64,000 bases of DNA from Phragmites australis. Lineage: Eukaryota; Streptophyta; Magnoliopsida; Poales; Poaceae. The notes beneath the pieces were generated by a model that was not told the origin of the DNA, did no database searches, and saw nothing but the letters and a program-made list of their open reading frames with translations. The first letter of the stretch is position 1. Every line of letters starts with the position of its first letter. The translations under genes and the position numbers were made by a program. The DNA lies in NCBI RefSeq assembly GCF_958298935.1, contig NC_084925.1:10971001-11035000 (forward strand), written 5' to 3'. Below, piece by piece: positions 35,710-46,926 of the stretch.

Positions 35710-36330
35710 TGAAGGACCGAACAAAATAATTAGAGGAGGGTGAATCTGACCCTCACATAATTTTTGGATGGTCTTTCCTAATTATCATCCAACACGCCCC
35801 TCGTCTAACATAGCCAAATTCACATACACAATAGCAATTGAACCTAGGAACTAAGCTAGAAACCCCTTGATACAAGCGGAAGTAATAATGCAACAAGAAC
35901 AATCAAATCTGAACACACTAAGCTCCAGCGGCCTTGCCATAAAAGTTTGGTGGTCTAACTGTTGGGACCTGGCTGTTTGACTCTGGGTTGGTCCAATTCA
36001 ACTACGATGCGACGGAAAAAGAGTGGTTTGAAATCTCTGTCTTCTTGGCGGTGTGACCGCTACCCGTGAAGGATTGATCGCAACTTTGGCAGTCTGACTC
36101 CTGATGCTTCGCATAGAAAAACATAACGAAGACCGTGGGTCTTGGCTGTCTAACCGCTACCCGTGGTGGACTGATCACATCTTTGGCAGTCTAACCCCTG
36201 GCGCTTCATGTAGAAAAAGAGAACAAAAACTTCTTGGGCTAACTATGATGGTCTAACCACGGCTCTGACGGTCTGACTCCTAGCACTTCACGTAGAATTT
36301 AGATTCAAAACCCTCTCAAGTGTACTTCTA
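35710..36330 (-). mobile_element. Partial LTR of element E, with adjacent primer-binding site
   Basis: On the minus strand the LTR end CGGTCCTTCA at 35710 is followed by ATTGGTATTATAG (35709-35697), a degenerate tRNA-iMet primer-binding site. The LTR contains GGCGGTCTGACCGC-like near-palindromes at about 35940-36290. About 100 bp of internal leader remain before element C begins, so C probably inserted into, or recombined with, E. The other LTR end was not found. Confidence 0.55.
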
Positions 36331-37397
36331 CAGAACATAGATTTTATCGGTGATGCATCCAATTTCCTATAGAGACTTTATCGGTGACAAACAGATTCAC
36401 TTACCTATAGAGACATTGTTGGAGAAATATGCTTCTGATATACAAGAAAAGATATAAATTTCTATTTGTAAAATATAAAAGGTATATTTCTAAATAATAC
36501 AATTTACCTTTTATAATCCTCAATCTCCAACGTGTAGTCAATTTCACGAATTTCTACTATTCATGTTTTACAAAATTACTAGCTTATGCAAATACATTGA
36601 TAGACTAGGTAGTTTTCCAAATAGTATGATAGGATCTAGTTATATAAAAATATGTTTCCTTTAAATTCATTTGAAATGAACTCAACCCAAATGGGCGTTA
36701 AGTTTTTTGGGTTAGCTGGTACATATAGCATAAGCATACTTGCAAACAAAAGGCATACTTCTACTGAACATAGACTTTGTCCTGCTAGTGACGCCTCCCA
36801 CCCCACACCACGACTGTTCATAGTGCCTCGAGATTCGAGAATAGCGTATTAGCACAACCAAAAAGGCATTGCCTACCTGCATTTCCCGCTCTGATCTCAG
36901 CGCAGATCGCGTAGGCACCGGGATCCTCTGATTTTACAGGGTAACCGTTAGATGCTAGTTTGATGGACAAAATTTAATGGTATAATAGTTTTACAAATAG
37001 TGTATTCGCTACAGTAATTTATCTACAGTAAAAACTGTTTCACTGCAAATCAATATAGTGTCTCTCACACAATACTGTTTCTATCTGACTTCACTGAGAA
37101 CTTGGATCCACCATGGGAGACAAAAGGCACACATCACGAGTATACCGAAAGCAGAACAAGAATCATTAGAAAAGGATTAATCTCCCATTATATATGTCAC
37201 TGCGTATGCAATCCATTGGAGTGATCATATCGCATGACTCTTGGCCGGACCTCAAATGCATTCGCTGCAGAATCCGTGACATGCATGACGCCGCCCGGCC
37301 ACACACTGCAATGCAAGCGTTCCACCACTCACCACCACTACCTGTAAAGCTGGTAGCTGCATGCATTCATGAGCCTTTCTCTCTCCCTTATCCTAAC

Positions 37398-37399
<2 letters not shown>
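36331..37399. other. Intergenic, no gene seen
   Basis: AT-rich sequence. Open frames near 36636-36918 and 37166-37451 lie on both strands over each other and show no domain. Confidence 0.5.

Positions 37400-37445
<46 letters not shown>
37400..37445. repeat. (CT)23 microsatellite in the upstream region of the 37616 gene
   Basis: An uninterrupted CT run about 170 bp before the ATG at 37616. CT/GA tracts are common in plant promoters and 5' leaders, so it may bind GAGA-binding proteins; this is an inference. Confidence 0.8.
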
Positions 37446-37449
<4 letters not shown>

Positions 37450-37615
37450 AAGTTTGTGGCCAAACACAATTAGACATATAGCTAGCGAGTAGCGAGCCTT
37501 ATAAGAGTATAGAAACACGTCCTAAAATAGAGATAGCTAACAGTGAAGGCGCCAAAAGATACACGAGCTCGCAAAGCCTACGCTCCACCAAGTAGCAGTA
37601 GATCGACGACATCCA

Positions 37616-38023
37616 ATGTCCGGCATGCCGTGGTTCCCAGCCGTGCCTCCGGCGCTGGCGGCCGCCGACGGGGGACGGATCAAGAAGCGTGCGGGGCTCC
37701 CGAAGCTGCTGCGCAAGCTCTTCGTCAAGGTGCTCCGCCTCAGGCCCGCGTCGTCGGCTGATGAGCCGGGAGCGGCGTTCGAGGCGTACTACGGCTACAG
37801 GATGGGCTCCGACGAGGAGTACCGCTACTACTACAGCTACGGCGGCTGGGGGTCGTCGTGGGCCGGCGTGCTGTCCTCTATCCCGGAGGAGGAGGACAGC
37901 TCCGAGGAGGGCACGCCGGACCACGGCCCCGGCCCCGCCGTGCTCCGTAAAGCCCAGTCGGAGAGGTTCGTCGTCGGCGCACCCGACGCCGACACAGTCG
38001 TGCACGTCGAGGTCCTCCTGTAG
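37616..38023 (+). CDS. Small basic-N-terminal protein of unknown function, 135 aa
   Basis: A single-exon, GC-rich frame in AT-rich surroundings, with ATG at 37616 in a good context and TAG at 38021. I do not recognise a named family. The N-terminus (about residues 21-44) is basic and amphipathic (RIKKRAGLPKLLRKLFVKV). The middle is Tyr-rich (AYYGYRMGSDEEYRYYYSYGG, given in two parts here: AYYGYRMG and EEYRYYYSYGG). Then come an acidic Ser patch (SSIPEEEDSSEEG) and a VLRKAQSERF motif before the C-terminus. There is no signal peptide or membrane segment. High GC at third positions and the clean frame favour a real gene. The opposite strand is also open for 168 codons, but that is a GC-content shadow. 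Confidence 0.7.
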   Translation: MSGMPWFPAVPPALAAADGGRIKKRAGLPKLLRKLFVKVLRLRPASSADEPGAAFEAYYGYRMGSDEEYRYYYSYGGWGSSWAGVLSSIPEEEDSSEEGTPDHGPGPAVLRKAQSERFVVGAPDADTVVHVEVLL

Positions 38024-39749
38024 CGCCTTCGCAGCTGAGCTTGTAGGCTCATTTCACCTGCGTCCTCTGCCTTCGTGTACGTCGTTGTAAAGGGCGCCCA
38101 TATGAGGGCACCTTAGGGCACCTTGGCCGTCCGATCCCGATCCAACGCCGGGATTCTAACTAGACGGAGCCAGTGCGCTTGCGATTCCTCACAAGACACC
38201 TGGAACTCTCCGGAAAGAAATTTTATAAGACCCGATCTCAAAAAAGATTTTTTTTTTACATGTCACGTGTCCCTTTCTTTCTCTCAGTTACACGTGCTAG
38301 TCGTTGAATCAGAGAAGAACGACATGGATCGGAATCTTATAGAGGTCTTTCGGTAAAGGGTTTTTTAGAATTTTCTTCTGAACTCCCCACCCTATCCTCA
38401 ATCATCTCAAGGTTTATGGGACGGCTCCAAATTAAAGACGCCAATAGTATCTTAGAGCCTAATGTACAGTGACAAAGAGGATCCAAATCTGTAGCTCGCA
38501 TACTGCGAATGTGAAGTAGTCAGTTTTATTTGTTCGCCTCTAGTCGAATTCGTGCACACAGATAGCAGGATTAATTCTCAGAAGCATAAAAGGTTTGGCT
38601 TGCGAGGCAGGAAAATCGAGCAGGAGAGCTTCTGCGGAAAAGAAAAAGGAGAAATTATGTGTCACCATAGACTCATGGGTGTTGTTTTTGGGCAGCAGCT
38701 AGCAGAGAAGTTGCTGTCTTGTTTGACATCACGAGTGATGTGGGTTTCAGTTCATGTTTGCCCCGCATCACATGTCATATATATATATCGTTGTAACCTT
38801 TTCTGGCGTGTGATTGAGGGCAGAAGCCTATTGATCCAGCTTTGTGTTTGCTTTGAGTGGTAAAGCAAGTCGTCATGTGTACAAGCCGTGAAAGGAAACT
38901 TTTTGTTTCGCATTCCCTGTTATCACGGTGATCTTGCTCAGCTGGTTCTTGTAAAGTGATAATTGGCGTGTACTTTCACAATAATTTAGTTTCACATGAC
39001 GAATACACCTTTAACATTTGGTGGCCGTCATTCCATGAATGGACTAGCGCTGCAACTACTTGTGTGCTCAAAAGGCAGGATGATACATATCCTGATCTAG
39101 GAATATATAAAAAAAGATTTGTGGATTAACAATCTATACCTATACTGATCACAAACTCTGAGGAAGTTCTCACGTTAACCAGAGAGAAAAAAAACATCTG
39201 ACCGTTTGCTGTGGGACTAAGTTATAACGGTTCGGATTTAATCTAGACCAGAGATCCATGCAAAAGTAACGCCATGCATTACTCTAACCAGGAATCAACG
39301 GCTCCTGTTCCATTGATGCATGTATCCGACACAGCACACTAATTCCAAGTCCGGGCATATCCGGCAGGTAAAAATGGCATCAGAGAAAGAAAGCAAAAGG
39401 AACTCCATTCATGGAGCAGAAGGCAAGTAGATGACCGATGCATGATTTTTCATGTGTGCATGCACAATAGAACACACACTCGTTCAACTCCATTAAAAAA
39501 AGGTAATTTCCTAATAGCGGAGAAAAAGAACTACAAGGAAGATAAGGGTATGTATATATACAAATCTTTCTTAAGTTTCACATTTTCAAATTTACTAAAA
39601 ATTAAAATTCTAAGCATATATCATCTGAAACTGCAAATGTGTACAAATGTTATAGTAAAAAATATCATATTACAGGTACAAATGTGTTCAAATTAATACT
39701 CCCTCCAGCTATAGAAACATGTTTTGGATAGTATAGGTAAAAAGTTAAT
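38024..39749. other. Intergenic, no gene seen
   Basis: The first few hundred bases are probably the 3' UTR of the 37616 gene. Further on no frame has domain support; the 103-codon frame at 38552 and the 84-codon frame at 39442 are unremarkable. A Stowaway-like TACTCCCTCCAGCTATAG start lies at 39704, directly before the MITE. Confidence 0.5.
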
Positions 39750-39985
39750 GAGTAAATTTTATAAAACCATAATTATTTGCACCTAACTATCACAAAACTA
39801 TAACTTCTTGAACAAGTTTCACAAAACTACAAATACTTATGCCTCTAGTAACACAAAACAAAACTATATTTTTTTGCGTTTTGTTACTAGAGGCATAAAT
39901 ACTTATAATTTTATAAAACTCGTTTCAAAAGTTATAGTTTTGTGATAGTTAGGTGTAAATAGTTATAGTTTTATAAAATTAAGTT
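39750..39985. mobile_element. MITE of the same family as the one at 20271
   Basis: Starts GAGTAAATTTTATAAAAC and is palindromic, with the same CTAACTATCACAAAACTATAAC arms and ACTAGAGGCATAAATACT core as the 20271 copy. The right terminus appears to be a few bases short and the 9-bp duplication is imperfect. Confidence 0.7.
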
Positions 39986-40140
39986 ATTTTAATGAGATTT
40001 TAATTAAGTACTGATAATAATATAGTAAGAGAAATAACAAACAAGGCCGCGCAAGTGCCTGGGTTGACGACTAGAAAGAAAGCATTCTTGAAGAAATGAG
40101 TTGCTGGATTTTCTGCTAAAATCATTGTATTGAATCGCTT

Positions 40141-40236
40141 AGCTTTTCAGCATCTGAATTTCACCAGATTGTTAAAGTTCAATGTTTTGAATTCAATGAT
40201 TGTTAAAGCTTTTCAGCATCTGAATTGACCAGATTG
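40141..40236. repeat. Short direct repeat, 30 bp, two copies
   Basis: AGCTTTTCAGCATCTGAATT plus CACCAGATTG-like sequence occurs at 40141-40171 and again at 40207-40236. It lies downstream of the 3xHMG-box gene. No function is apparent. Confidence 0.65.
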
Positions 40237-40647
40237 CACAAGTAGGTCATGGAACCAATAAAAACATAACATAATGATGTGCTCTGTAATGTGCGCCAAG
40301 GAGCAGAGTGTTGCTGCAGACAAGGATAGTTTCCGCATCAGGTATTCACTATTATTTCAGTTTCAGTTCAGAATTTTCTTCAAATAGCTCTGGCAGCAAC
40401 AAATAGCTCAACTTCAAGGAGCAGAGTGCTGAGATTTCTAACTTCAACTATGGTTGAAAACACAAATAGCTCTGGCAACCATCAAATGGCACAAATCTAT
40501 TCAAACCAAATGCTCAAGAAACTACTACTGAAACTAAGCCAACTAAACTGTCACGAAGCTAAACGACCAGGATTCAGAGATGAGAATCCTTATTACGGAA
40601 GTTCAACTCAACTACAGTTGAACTGCACACAGGAAGCCGTTATTCTG

Positions 40648-42746
40648 TCAATCGGTCGAGCTATGAGCCTTGTTGTACTCCTCCATCTCCTTCTTGTATG
40701 CTGCCATGCCCTCGGCGGCCTTCTCGTTCCACGCCTGCCTCTCCTCGCCGCTTAGCTCCTTCCACTTCACCGAGATGAGCGCGTTCAGCGTCGAGTTGTT
40801 GATGCCGGGGCGCTCCTCGAGCAGCTGCTTCCTCGCTTCCTTGCTGAAAGTTACATAATTTCACGACAATTCAGCACAGAGGCCATCATGTTACAGCGCT
40901 GGATTGTAAAATAAGTTGGGGCATGTGATTTGTGTTCAACCTGAAGAGGAGGAAGGAAGGGGCAGGCTTCTTGGGCCTGTTCGGGTCAGCGTTCTCCTGC
41001 TTCTTTTTCTGGCGCTTTTCTTTAGTTTTCTGCTCAAGAACAAGGGCTTATTAGATGAAATCAACAACAGATCGCATAGTACCGTGACATTTAGAAACTA
41101 GAAAATCTAGTGGAGCTTCAAGATACCTTGATGATGTTATCTGCCTTCTCCTTCTTCCTGAGCAACTGGAGAGCCTCTTGCTTCAGGATTTTCTTCTGCT
41201 CCTCCTCTTCCTTCTCCAAGCTCGCAGCTTCCTGAACACAATCCACGAGCTTCACATTACATATCTATCTTTCAGCACAAAAGAAACATAGAACCATATG
41301 CTGTATATAATTTTTTCACACCTCGATCTTCTTCTGCTTGTACACCTCCATCTGCTTGTGGTACTCTTCTTTCTGCCTCCTTGCAACCTAACATGAGCAA
41401 CAACAGATCAATACCCAGAAACTAAAACATAAAACCACTATGCCATTTGCCCATGGACAAGGGAAGCTCACCTCCTCGTAGGGAGCCTTCTGAGCTCCCG
41501 TCATGTTCTTCCACTCCTCCCCAGTGATCTTGCCAATCTACAAGAGCACAAGAATCTTACATCAGATCAATGGACACGCACCAACACACAACCTGAAGTC
41601 TGAGAAAACTGGGCACAGTCCACCTCAGGCACGTTCTTCTTCTCCGCGACCAGGGAGGCACGCCTCTCCTGTGAGTACACGAAGTAGGCCGACATGGGCT
41701 GCTTGGGCTTGGACGGGTCCTTGTCCTTCTTGTTGTTCCTCCTCTTCCCCTTTTTAATGTTGTCGTCCTCGGCCTCCTGCCTGAACTTGAGGTACTGCTC
41801 CAGCAGCTCCTTGGCGGTCCAGCGCATCTGCTCCTCCTCGAGCAGCTTCATTGCCTCGGCCTCACGCCTCTCTTGCCCGACCACCTGCAGGTAGGCCTCC
41901 TTCTCCTGCCGGTACAGCTCCTCGTACGGCTGCTTCTCCTCGGCGCCCAGCGCCTTCCACTTCGCGGCGAGCGCGTTGGATACCTCCTTGAAGTCAGCCT
42001 CTGTGTTCTCCTTCTTGATCTGAGAACACCACGGGCAAGACAATTCGTCAAACACCTGGCGCGCAAGCCAAAAGAGGGAAGAATCGGGCAGGTTTGGGGC
42101 GGTTAATCTCACCTCGTTCCACTGGTCCTTCAACCATAGGGCGTACGCCGCGCAGGGCTTCTTCCTCTCGGCGCCGGCCTTGCCCTTCCCCTTCTTCTTG
42201 CCCTTCTTCTTGCCCTTGTCGTCTCCGTCCTGATGTTTCTCGAGCAATGACTCGACAAGAGGGAAGCTCTGCACAAGGAACCAAAGTAGATCAGACGAAT
42301 TCTAATCAACAGAACAACGGCGAGATCTGAATCGATACTGAGAGATCTGAACGCACCACGGTGGGCTTGAACTCCTTGGCGCGCTGCACCTTCCTGAGCT
42401 CGGCCTGGAGGCGCTCGTGCTCCTTCTCCTTCGTCTCGATCTCCTCCTCCTTCTTCCGGATCACCTCGTCCCGCTCCCTTACCATCTCCTCCGCCTTTTC
42501 CTTCTCCAGCCGCAGCCGCTCCAGCATTCCCTGCAGCTCCGCCATCTCGTCAGTGGCCACCGACGGCACCTCCGCCGCGGCCTTGGCCTTGCTCTTGGAC
42601 GACGCCCGCTTCGCCTTCTGCGGAGAGCCGACGGCCGCCAACACGTCGGCCTTCCCAGCGGAGATGTTGGCCTCGTTGTCAAGCACCGCCACGAGCGCCT
42701 TGCGGCCCCGGCCGCCGCCCCTCTTGCTCCCCGCCACAGTCGCCAT
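40648..42746 (-). CDS. 3xHMG-box protein (HMGB6/HMGB13 type), 487 aa
   Basis: A plant chromatin-associated protein with three HMG boxes. Family members bind mitotic chromosomes and rDNA in Arabidopsis. The exons on the minus strand are 42746-42357, 42268-42113, 42019-41624, 41537-41472, 41387-41322, 41231-41127, 41029-40941 and 40843-40648. All introns are GT-AG, and the spliced frame is intact with stop TGA at 40648. The start MATVAGSKRGGGRGRK is basic, and residues 75-120 form a Lys/Glu-rich coiled coil. HMG boxes are at about 166-234 (KKPCAAYALWLKDQWNE), 283-355 (KPKQPMSAYFVYSQERR) and 408-480 (RPKKPAPSFLLF). Three boxes plus a basic/coiled N-terminus separate it from single-box HMGB proteins. 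TATA and MSA-like promoter motifs lie upstream. Confidence 0.95.
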
Positions 42747-42855
42747 GGATTGGGGGAGGGGGGGGGTCGAGCAGCGAGCGAGAGGGAGAAGGTGTGGGCG
42801 TCGAGGAGGAGGAGATGGAGACGGCTTGGTCGGTGATCTGATTCGATTCCTTTGA

Positions 42856-42956
42856 CTTTATAGGATGATGAAGACGAGGGGAGAGCGTAACGGTCAGAAA
42901 TTTTGAAATTTGAATGGTGGTTAATTAGGAAGGCATTGGGGCGCGTGCAACGGCTA
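42856..42956 (-). promoter_or_regulatory. Promoter of the 3xHMG-box gene: TATA box and two MSA-like sites
   Basis: CCTATAAAG on the minus strand (42864-42856) lies about 110 bp before the ATG. Two AACGGYYA sites lie farther upstream: AACGGTCA at 42889-42896 and AACGGCTA at 42949-42956 (+ strand orientation). AACGG is the core of the mitosis-specific activator element bound by three-repeat MYB factors. The full consensus is missed by one base in each. Confidence 0.55.
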
Positions 42957-43004
42957 GTCCTGTGTGAGTCGCTGATAGGTGATGCCCACACCTGTGTTTT
43001 AATA

Positions 43005-43249
43005 CTCGCTCCGATTAAAAATGTAGATAATTTTAGTCTCATCAATTATTCTTTAAATATAAATTATTCTCAACTTCTGTATGTTTTTTTTTACTTTCTT
43101 ACCTTTGTTTAATAAATATTATCACTCTCACAAATAAATAAGTTATCTTTTTCAATGTAGAATAAATAAAAGGTAACAAGATCATTTAATCTATTTTTTT
43201 AATCTTTATGTATAAGTCTAAAACGATCTACATTTGTAATCGAAGGGAG
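43005..43249. mobile_element. Stowaway-like MITE, second copy of the 3112 family
   Basis: A 245-bp element collinear with 3112-3365, for example TTTAATAAATATTATCACTCTCACAAA. It is flanked by TA on both sides (43003-43004 and 43250-43251). It lies about 50 bp upstream of the MSA-like sites of the 3xHMG-box gene. Confidence 0.85.
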
Positions 43250-43446
43250 TAGTTTATAGACCTGAATTACACTGTAGAACAAGTTTAAAGGTCATTGGTG
43301 CATTTTACTCTAAATAATCAATCTATTAAGTGGCCTTGAGTAGAGAAAATACGTAATTATGAGATATTATTAGAACAAGAGTACATATGGAATTTTATGG
43401 TAGAAGCTTTAGGTTCACTAAGACAAAAAAAAGTATCATTTTAAAC
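43250..43446. other. Short intergenic stretch
   Basis: AT-rich; nothing recognised. Confidence 0.4.
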
Positions 43447-44239
43447 TACGGGTGGCAACAGGTCGAGTTTTGCATGCCTGCACCTGATCCACCAGCTCGT
43501 AGTCGCGCACTTCACCGCCATCACACTGAATGGTCTGTAGTCGTCCCATGCACCGTCCCGCCGACCCACGTCGCCCCTCAAGCGCTAGCAACTGTCCTTC
43601 CCACGCCTGTTGTCGACAGATCTAGCCCTCCAGTGCGCAAAATCTGATGGGAGACGGTAGAATTTGGTCGATGAAGCGTCGTGCAACCTACCCCTTGGCT
43701 CCTCGTGGCTCGGAGGGGACGAATTCGTGCTCGGGGCTCACAGATTTAGCATGCTGCTCACAGGTGGGGTAAGCGGCGGCGGGGAGCTAGGAGGGGGGAG
43801 ATGATGAGGGAGGCGGGAAGGTGGAGATGGGAGGGGCGGGAGCATGAGACAAGAGGGAGCAGGAGCAGGCACCAGTGACCGGTGGCACACCGGTGCCAGC
43901 TGCCGGAGGGTAGGGACGACCAGGGAGTGGGGGTCATGGCTTGTGGGAACGAGAAGTGATGAGGGAGTGAGAGATGGAGGGACTGAGGGGAGAATGAGAG
44001 ATGAGGGAGGGACGAGTGGACGACAAATGAGTGGGCGGAGTGGTTCTGTGGCTGACATATCTTCGGGTTTCGAGTGGGCAGTGGCCCCGTCGGTGGGAAA
44101 TTAGACTAGGACCCAAACTCGGTTAGGATCGGGGCCCAACCCGTCAACCCCGCAGGGCCATTTTTTTTTACCCAAACCTAACCCCGTCGGGTCTAAAACC
44201 CGCAGAGACCCAACCCAACGAGACCAACTACCATCCCTA
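43447..44239. mobile_element. hAT (Ac/Ds-like) non-autonomous element, 8-bp duplication
   Basis: Termini TACGGGTGGCA and the complement TAGGGATGGTA match Ac/Ds-type ends. The flanks TTTTAAAC (43439-43446) and TTCTAAAC (44240-44247) agree at 7 of 8 positions. The 793-bp interior is GC-rich and purine-rich on one strand, with overlapping open frames that look compositional. No transposase is present. Confidence 0.8.
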
Positions 44240-44379
44240 TTCTAAACATACATTATTTTAGAGAACATATCCCTAAAAATCATGATGTAGCTAAATGTCA
44301 GATGCAAAGATATGTTGTGTTTAACAGCGAACTCACACTGACAATATTGTACAAAGATACATCAATATTGCAATAATTG

Positions 44380-44471
44380 AAGGGAGGCTATCATAATCAT
44401 GTTGAAAGTTTCTCTCAATTGAAGTACTTAAGAATATCAGGTTTCTCCCTTAAATTAGGATAGCCTCCCTT
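44380..44471. repeat. Short inverted repeat with 13-bp perfect outer arms
   Basis: AAGGGAGGCTATC near 44380 is mirrored by GATAGCCTCCCTT near 44471, with partial pairing inside. It may be a small MITE or a hairpin. No target duplication was identified. Confidence 0.6.
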
Positions 44472-44852
44472 CTTTTTTTTATGCCACCCACCACCAAGAG
44501 GGAAAGAAGTAGCGCTACACATTGTGGGTGAAAAAAAATGAACCAAGCATCACAGCCAAGAAAAAATTCAGGCATCAGCTACACTGTGGATGGCCTTAGG
44601 AGACTTGTCTTTATGCACTCCACGTTCAATACCGTACCAAGTCAAATCAGCTCACTAGTCAACCTGACCCGCCTCTACATTGCATTTGATGGTGAAGTAA
44701 AATATATTTGACAGAACTCTAACTCTAAGATCTATGTAGGATTTAGAGTTTGTAGGATAAAATAAATAGTTTAAATCTATTTTAATCTAAAATAATAATA
44801 AGATGTTTTAATCAAAGACTCTTAAACTATCAGCAACTCTGGCTCCAAAAAA

Positions 44853-44938
44853 TTTTAGAATTGGGGCTCTGCCAAACAGATCTAAGCAAAAAAAAAATTT
44901 AGAATTGGGGCTCTGCCAAACAGACCTAAGCAAGAAAG
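44853..44938. repeat. Tandem duplication, two copies, 44-bp period
   Basis: AGAATTGGGGCTCTGCCAAA occurs at 44857 and 44901, and the repeated unit extends through CAGACCTAAGCAA. GGCTCTGCCAAACAG-type sequence is frequent at MITE ends in grasses, so this may be a duplicated MITE fragment. Confidence 0.7.
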
Positions 44939-45062
44939 GTAGAAAGATTCTTGCAAGTTTACCATTATTGTTCTCTCTTACTGTATGGTTAAAGGACAAT
45001 TTGGACTTCGTCCACCTAAGGTATGTCATAGGCAGATAAGGATTCCACAAGTTGGTAAAGTT

Positions 45063-46645
45063 TGTAAAAATATGAATATACAATGATAATTGTGGATGAT
45101 TTGTATTAAGCTTCGTGGGCTATTTATATAAAGTGTGTTGTGGCTTTGATCTCAAGCAATCCTAGAGATAAAGATGAAAACTAATTATACTCTACCATAA
45201 TAGTCAGATCCTTGAGGATCATTTACTATATACTCTAACATCTCCTACAGTCGTAGCGTAAGCGAAACAGACGCTAAGAATGGAGTGAAAGCTGACAATT
45301 TGCTCAAGATGATGATAGCCCTTTTAGTGCCGAGGTAGCCGAGAACGAGGTGGCCGTGGTCGTAAGCATGGAGGGGGATGTAGGCCTAAAGCACTAACAT
45401 GAGCACATGCATACACAAAGTTAGGTTGATCCGCCCAATGACAACGACTAGCGTCGACGACGGTTTGGAGGTGTCGAAGGAAGGTGCTAACTCGAAGCGA
45501 TATCTGGCATGGTGACAAGGACGAGCAGCATGGGGTGGAGTCACTGCTTGGAGAGGCGACAACCCCGACGATGATGGCGTGACCACGAGCGTGTGTGCTG
45601 CAGCCATTATAGGCGATGTAGCGACAGACCCGTTCTCGGTGGTGTGACGGGCTCATGCTCGCAGACAACGGACTGGCGACGATGATCCGACATGATAACG
45701 ACGACAGACGAGGCGCTTGGAAGGCCATGGATGAGGGCCATGTCGATGAGTGCATCGCATTCAGCCACGACGCCATTAGAGGAGAGGAGACGTTAAAGAG
45801 GTCGAAGCTGAGGTGGTGAAGTCCGGAGGTGAGGAATGTTGACGGGTCGGCAAGGCGATGCAAACCAATCTATTGATCGGGGAAAAAAGTAGAGAAAACT
45901 GAATCTAAAGATGATCAGAGAAAACTTTAATTGATGGCTGATCTATGGATTGACAACACGACTAAACTACGGGTTGTGCAGCCCCCAAGAGAGATCATGA
46001 AGATTGTATCTCCTCATAGGAGCGGGGCAACAGCTTAGGGGCGACGTTGGCTCTATACCATGTAGAAATATGAATATACTGCGATAATTGTGGATGATTT
46101 GTATTAAACCTCATGGGTTGTTTAGTAGTTATAGGCGCAACTTCGGAAAAGATAATCTGATAAAGCTTTTCTTACCTTGAGTCATTGAGTCATTATATAA
46201 CCTATTCTATTGTGGATCCTCCACGGTCGCGTACTCTGATCCTCTTCTACGAATCTACAACTCTCTTTACTGAGCGAGACTTCATCTATATCCCTAAAAG
46301 TGGATTTTGATTCGATCGTCGTCATATGGTGTTTCAGGATGACATCCGCTAATGAGATCCGGCATTTCAGTAAGGGAGGCACAGGATCATTGAAGGGCTC
46401 CTCGACTCTAAAGAAAGTGTCTTAGGACAGAGTTTAGCCTGGAATGTCGTCGTCCTTGCAAAACTTTCTAAACTCTTCCCATATTTCCTTGGCTTGGTTA
46501 AAGGGCTCAAATCAATTGGGTTGGTCAAGGAATTAGAAGTACATTGTAGCTTTGATCTCAAGTAATCCTAGAGATAAGCTGGAAACTAATTCTATCCTAT
46601 CATAACAGGCGGATCCTTACGAATTATTTACCATATACTCTAACA
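45063..46645 (-). mobile_element. TRIM-like short LTR retrotransposon, minus orientation
   Basis: The left LTR (45063-45240, 178 bp) and right LTR (46061-46645) share both ends, TGTA(A/G)AAATATGAATATAC and ACTCTAACA. The right copy carries an extra block of roughly 400 bp (about 46125-46535). On the minus strand, TGGTATAGAGCC (46060-46049) directly follows the right LTR and matches a damaged tRNA-iMet primer-binding site; a purine-rich CTGTAGGAGA precedes the left LTR. The 820-bp interior has no gag or pol. A sense open frame of about 150 codons is listed under findings. Confidence 0.7.
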
Positions 46646-46647
46646 TA

Positions 46648-46926
46648 TATTGAGTTGTATGCATTGATCAACTCACCCAAAAGCCTAAGCTAATGAGGAA
46701 AATTTGATAATTCACTTATATTTTAATACTCCCCCTCACGTGGAGGCTTCCTCAGGCCTCAGATGTGAAAAAGGAATTGACTGTAATTTTTTTGTTTAAT
46801 TGCGTCTGCCAGGACTCAAACTTGAAACCTCTAACTCTGATACCATATTGAGCTGCATATACCGACTAACTCACCCAAAAACTTAAGCTAATGAAAAAAG
46901 ATGAACAATTCATTTATACTTTCACA
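46648..46926 (-). mobile_element. SMART-like mini-LTR retrotransposon, about 280 bp
   Basis: Two direct repeats of about 80 bp (46648-46727 and 46846-46926; both begin TATTGAG and contain AACTCACCCAAAA) flank a 118-bp interior. The interior starts with ACTCCCCCTCACG (a polypurine tract on the minus strand) and ends with CTCTGATACCA, the complement of a tRNA-iMet primer-binding site. Architecture and size fit the very small LTR elements described in grasses as SMART; family identity is from recollection and needs alignment. Confidence 0.7.

Larger units (their letters stand above)
44248..45062. other. Intergenic with two small repeat structures
   Basis: No gene was recognised. A 92-bp inverted repeat and a 44-bp tandem duplication are listed separately. 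Confidence 0.5.

Noticed and set aside
37499..38005. 168-codon minus-strand open frame
   Set aside because: It is antisense to the GC-rich 37616 gene, starts from a non-ATG codon region and shows no domain; it is a composition shadow.
40141..40236. Possible additional exon of the 3xHMG-box gene in the repeat region downstream
   Set aside because: The stop at 40648 completes a full-length protein, and the downstream sequence has no open frame in continuity.
41567..42855. Plus-strand and alternate-frame reading frames over the HMG-box exons
   Set aside because: The minus-strand exons give a complete HMG protein; the others are shadows of it.
43738..44116. Open frames in the hAT element on both strands
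   Set aside because: Simple purine/pyrimidine-rich composition; no transposase motif (no hAT dimerisation region).
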